The position numbers and the translations under genes are program-made. This document shows, in pieces, positions 12,547-13,850 of a stretch of 13,850 nt of DNA (position 1 is the stretch's first letter; each line of letters starts with the position of its first letter). The stretch is from Acidobacteriaceae bacterium (lineage in GTDB: Bacteria; Acidobacteriota; Terriglobia; Terriglobales; Acidobacteriaceae), in contig JAUTWY010000336.1 in NCBI GenBank assembly GCA_030838305.1, positions 1-13,850 of the forward strand, in the 5' to 3' direction. The notes beneath the pieces were generated by a model. That model had not been told where the DNA came from. It worked only from the letters and a program-made list of their open reading frames with translations, and made no database searches.

Positions 12547-13815
12547 CTAGCGGAAAGCGGCCAGGAATCGCCCGACAAAGCTGAAAACATCATGATAGGA
12601 GTTGTACAACGGCACAGGGGCGACGCGGAACGTGTCGGGCTCACGCCAGTCACCAATAATGCCCTCGCGGGCCAGGCGTTCACAGAGCGCTTTTCCGTTC
12701 CGCGCGATGCGGATGGAGAGCTGCGCGCCTCGCCGCTCCTTTTCAGGCGGCGTAATGATCGAGAAATTAAAGGAGGTTTTCTGATTCAGCAAGTATTCCA
12801 GATACCCGGTCAATGATTCGCTCTTGGCGCGCAAACGATCCATGCCCGCTTCGCCGAAAAGATCCATTGAGGCGCGCAGGACTGCGAGGCTGGCAATCGA
12901 TGGGTTACTCAACTGCCAGCCTTCGGCTCCCGGCATCGGTTGAAAATCTGCTCCCATCTCGAACCGCGACCGTTCGTCGTGACCCCACCACCCCGCAAAG
13001 CGCGGCAAATCCCAAGCGCGGGCATGCCGTTCGTGAACAAAGCAGCCAGCAGGGCATCCCGGACCGCCATTTAGATATTTGTAACTGCACCAGACGGCAA
13101 AGTCCGGACCCCAATCATGCAGCTTCAATTGCAGATTGCCGGTCGCGTGCGCCAGATCGAAACCAACCACGCATCCGCTCTTGCGACCCGCTCGCGTGAT
13201 GCGCGCCATATCAAACGCTTGCCCAGTCGCATAGTTCACTCCGCCTAACATTATTAGGGCGATGTCCTCTCTTTCCTCCAGCAGCGACTCGATCTCTTCC
13301 TCGCGGAGGCACGACTCGCCCGGTAGAGGCGTTAACTCGATCAGCGAACTAACAGGGTCGAAACCATGAAAACGAATTTGCGATTTCACTGCGTACTGAT
13401 CGGAGGGGAAGGCACCGCGCTCGATCACGATTTTGTGCTTACTGGGAGTTGGACGGTAGAACGAAACCATCATCAGGTGAAGGTTCACGGTTAGCGAGTT
13501 CATCACTACCACTTCGAGAGGTTTCGCGCCTAGCAGTTCCGCGGTCTGTTCGCTGAGTAGCCTGTGGTATGGCACCCACGGATTTTTTGCTCGAAAGTGG
13601 CCCTCAACGCCCAGTTCCGCCCAATCTTTCAGTTCTTGCTCAATGTAGGCGGCGGCGGTTTTGGGCTGAAGACCGAGAGAGTGACCGCATAAATACAAAC
13701 AACCATGGCCTCCCACTTTAGGAAATAGGAAGCGCTTACGGAACTCTTTGAGGGGGTCGCATTCATCCATTACGATTGCAAAATTGTCGCCAGGTTCGAA
13801 CTCGAAGCTGCTCAC
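12547..13815 (-). CDS. kynU: Kynureninase
   Basis: A 422-residue cytoplasmic PLP enzyme that cleaves kynurenine to anthranilate plus alanine (or 3-hydroxykynurenine to 3-hydroxyanthranilate) in tryptophan breakdown or NAD synthesis. Length and sequence fit the family, including eukaryotic members. LCGHSLGLQPK is at 42-52, MNSLTVNLH at 105-113, AFPSD at 135-139 (Phe stacking on PLP), GFDLAHATGN at 218-227 (D220 to the pyridine nitrogen), the Schiff-base lysine K246 in CSYKYLNGG, LSNPS at 302-306, and RVAPVPLYNS at 397-406. The start is GTG (13815-13813) with GGAG at 13824-13827, 8 nt upstream. The frame stays open to the window edge, so an upstream start cannot be excluded. No other kyn genes are visible in the window. 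Confidence 0.95.
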   Translation of the reverse strand: MSSFEFEPGDNFAIVMDECDPLKEFRKRFLFPKVGGHGCLYLCGHSLGLQPKTAAAYIEQELKDWAELGVEGHFRAKNPWVPYHRLLSEQTAELLGAKPLEVVVMNSLTVNLHLMMVSFYRPTPSKHKIVIERGAFPSDQYAVKSQIRFHGFDPVSSLIELTPLPGESCLREEEIESLLEEREDIALIMLGGVNYATGQAFDMARITRAGRKSGCVVGFDLAHATGNLQLKLHDWGPDFAVWCSYKYLNGGPGCPAGCFVHERHARAWDLPRFAGWWGHDERSRFEMGADFQPMPGAEGWQLSNPSIASLAVLRASMDLFGEAGMDRLRAKSESLTGYLEYLLNQKTSFNFSIITPPEKERRGAQLSIRIARNGKALCERLAREGIIGDWREPDTFRVAPVPLYNSYHDVFSFVGRFLAAFR

Positions 13816-13823
13816 TGGCGAAT

Positions 13824-13827
13824 CTCC
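13824..13827 (-). promoter_or_regulatory. Ribosome binding site of kynU
   Basis: GGAG on the minus strand lies 8 nt before the GTG at 13815 and supports that start, since no ATG occurs nearby upstream. Confidence 0.55.
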
Positions 13828-13850
13828 AATGGAGTAAGGTCGCGGCGAAT

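Noticed and set aside
1..13850. Mobile element, CRISPR array, tRNA or riboswitch
   Set aside because: No transposase-like frame, regularly spaced repeat, cloverleaf or conserved aptamer core was seen on either strand by eye.

Overview
The window reads as ordinary, moderately GC-rich chromosomal DNA of a free-living heterotrophic bacterium. The mix of a human-type DeoC, an ALDH16, a kynureninase and a large membrane GGDEF protein suggests an Acidobacteriota (Terriglobia)-like soil organism. That placement is inference from memory of such genomes and was not tested. I see no transposase, integrase, tRNA, rRNA, CRISPR array or phage gene.

Layout. (1) Positions 3-332, + strand: the 3' end of a GRP/RhaT-like sugar permease, convergent with the next block. 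(2) Positions 4412-338, - strand: a tight four-gene cluster in transcription order cytidine deaminase (cdd), pyrimidine-nucleoside/thymidine phosphorylase (deoA), concentrative nucleoside transporter (nupC) and a secreted nucleoside hydrolase. A GTGA overlap and a TAA/ATG abutment join the first three. (3) Positions 4413-4655: a divergent control region with an imperfect 18-bp palindrome almost exactly midway between the two start codons, and a perfect 8-bp inverted repeat in the cdd leader. (4) Positions 4656-9754, + strand: deoC, a double-domain aldehyde dehydrogenase of the ALDH16 type, and a conventional ALDH1/2-like dehydrogenase, closed by a strong intrinsic terminator that is U-rich on both strands. 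(5) Positions 10404-9832, - strand: a stand-alone pyrR. (6) Positions 12464-10641, - strand: a membrane diguanylate cyclase. (7) Positions 13815-12547, - strand: kynureninase (kynU).

Blocks 2 to 4 read as one metabolic unit. NupC imports nucleosides, Cdd deaminates (deoxy)cytidine, DeoA releases the base and (deoxy)ribose-1-phosphate, and DeoC splits deoxyribose-5-phosphate into glyceraldehyde-3-phosphate and acetaldehyde. The two dehydrogenases beside deoC are well placed to oxidise that acetaldehyde to acetate. Phosphopentomutase (DeoB), needed between DeoA and DeoC, is not in the window. The exported nucleoside hydrolase would act on nucleosides outside the cytoplasm. PyrR, the pyrimidine sensor, lies just beyond the dehydrogenases.

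Most genes belong to known families. The points that deserve attention are the deoC-ALDH16-ALDH grouping, the intact active site of the ALDH16 N-domain, a Tyr replacing the usual active-site His in the nucleoside hydrolase, conflicting start signals in deoC, and several unassigned inverted repeats.
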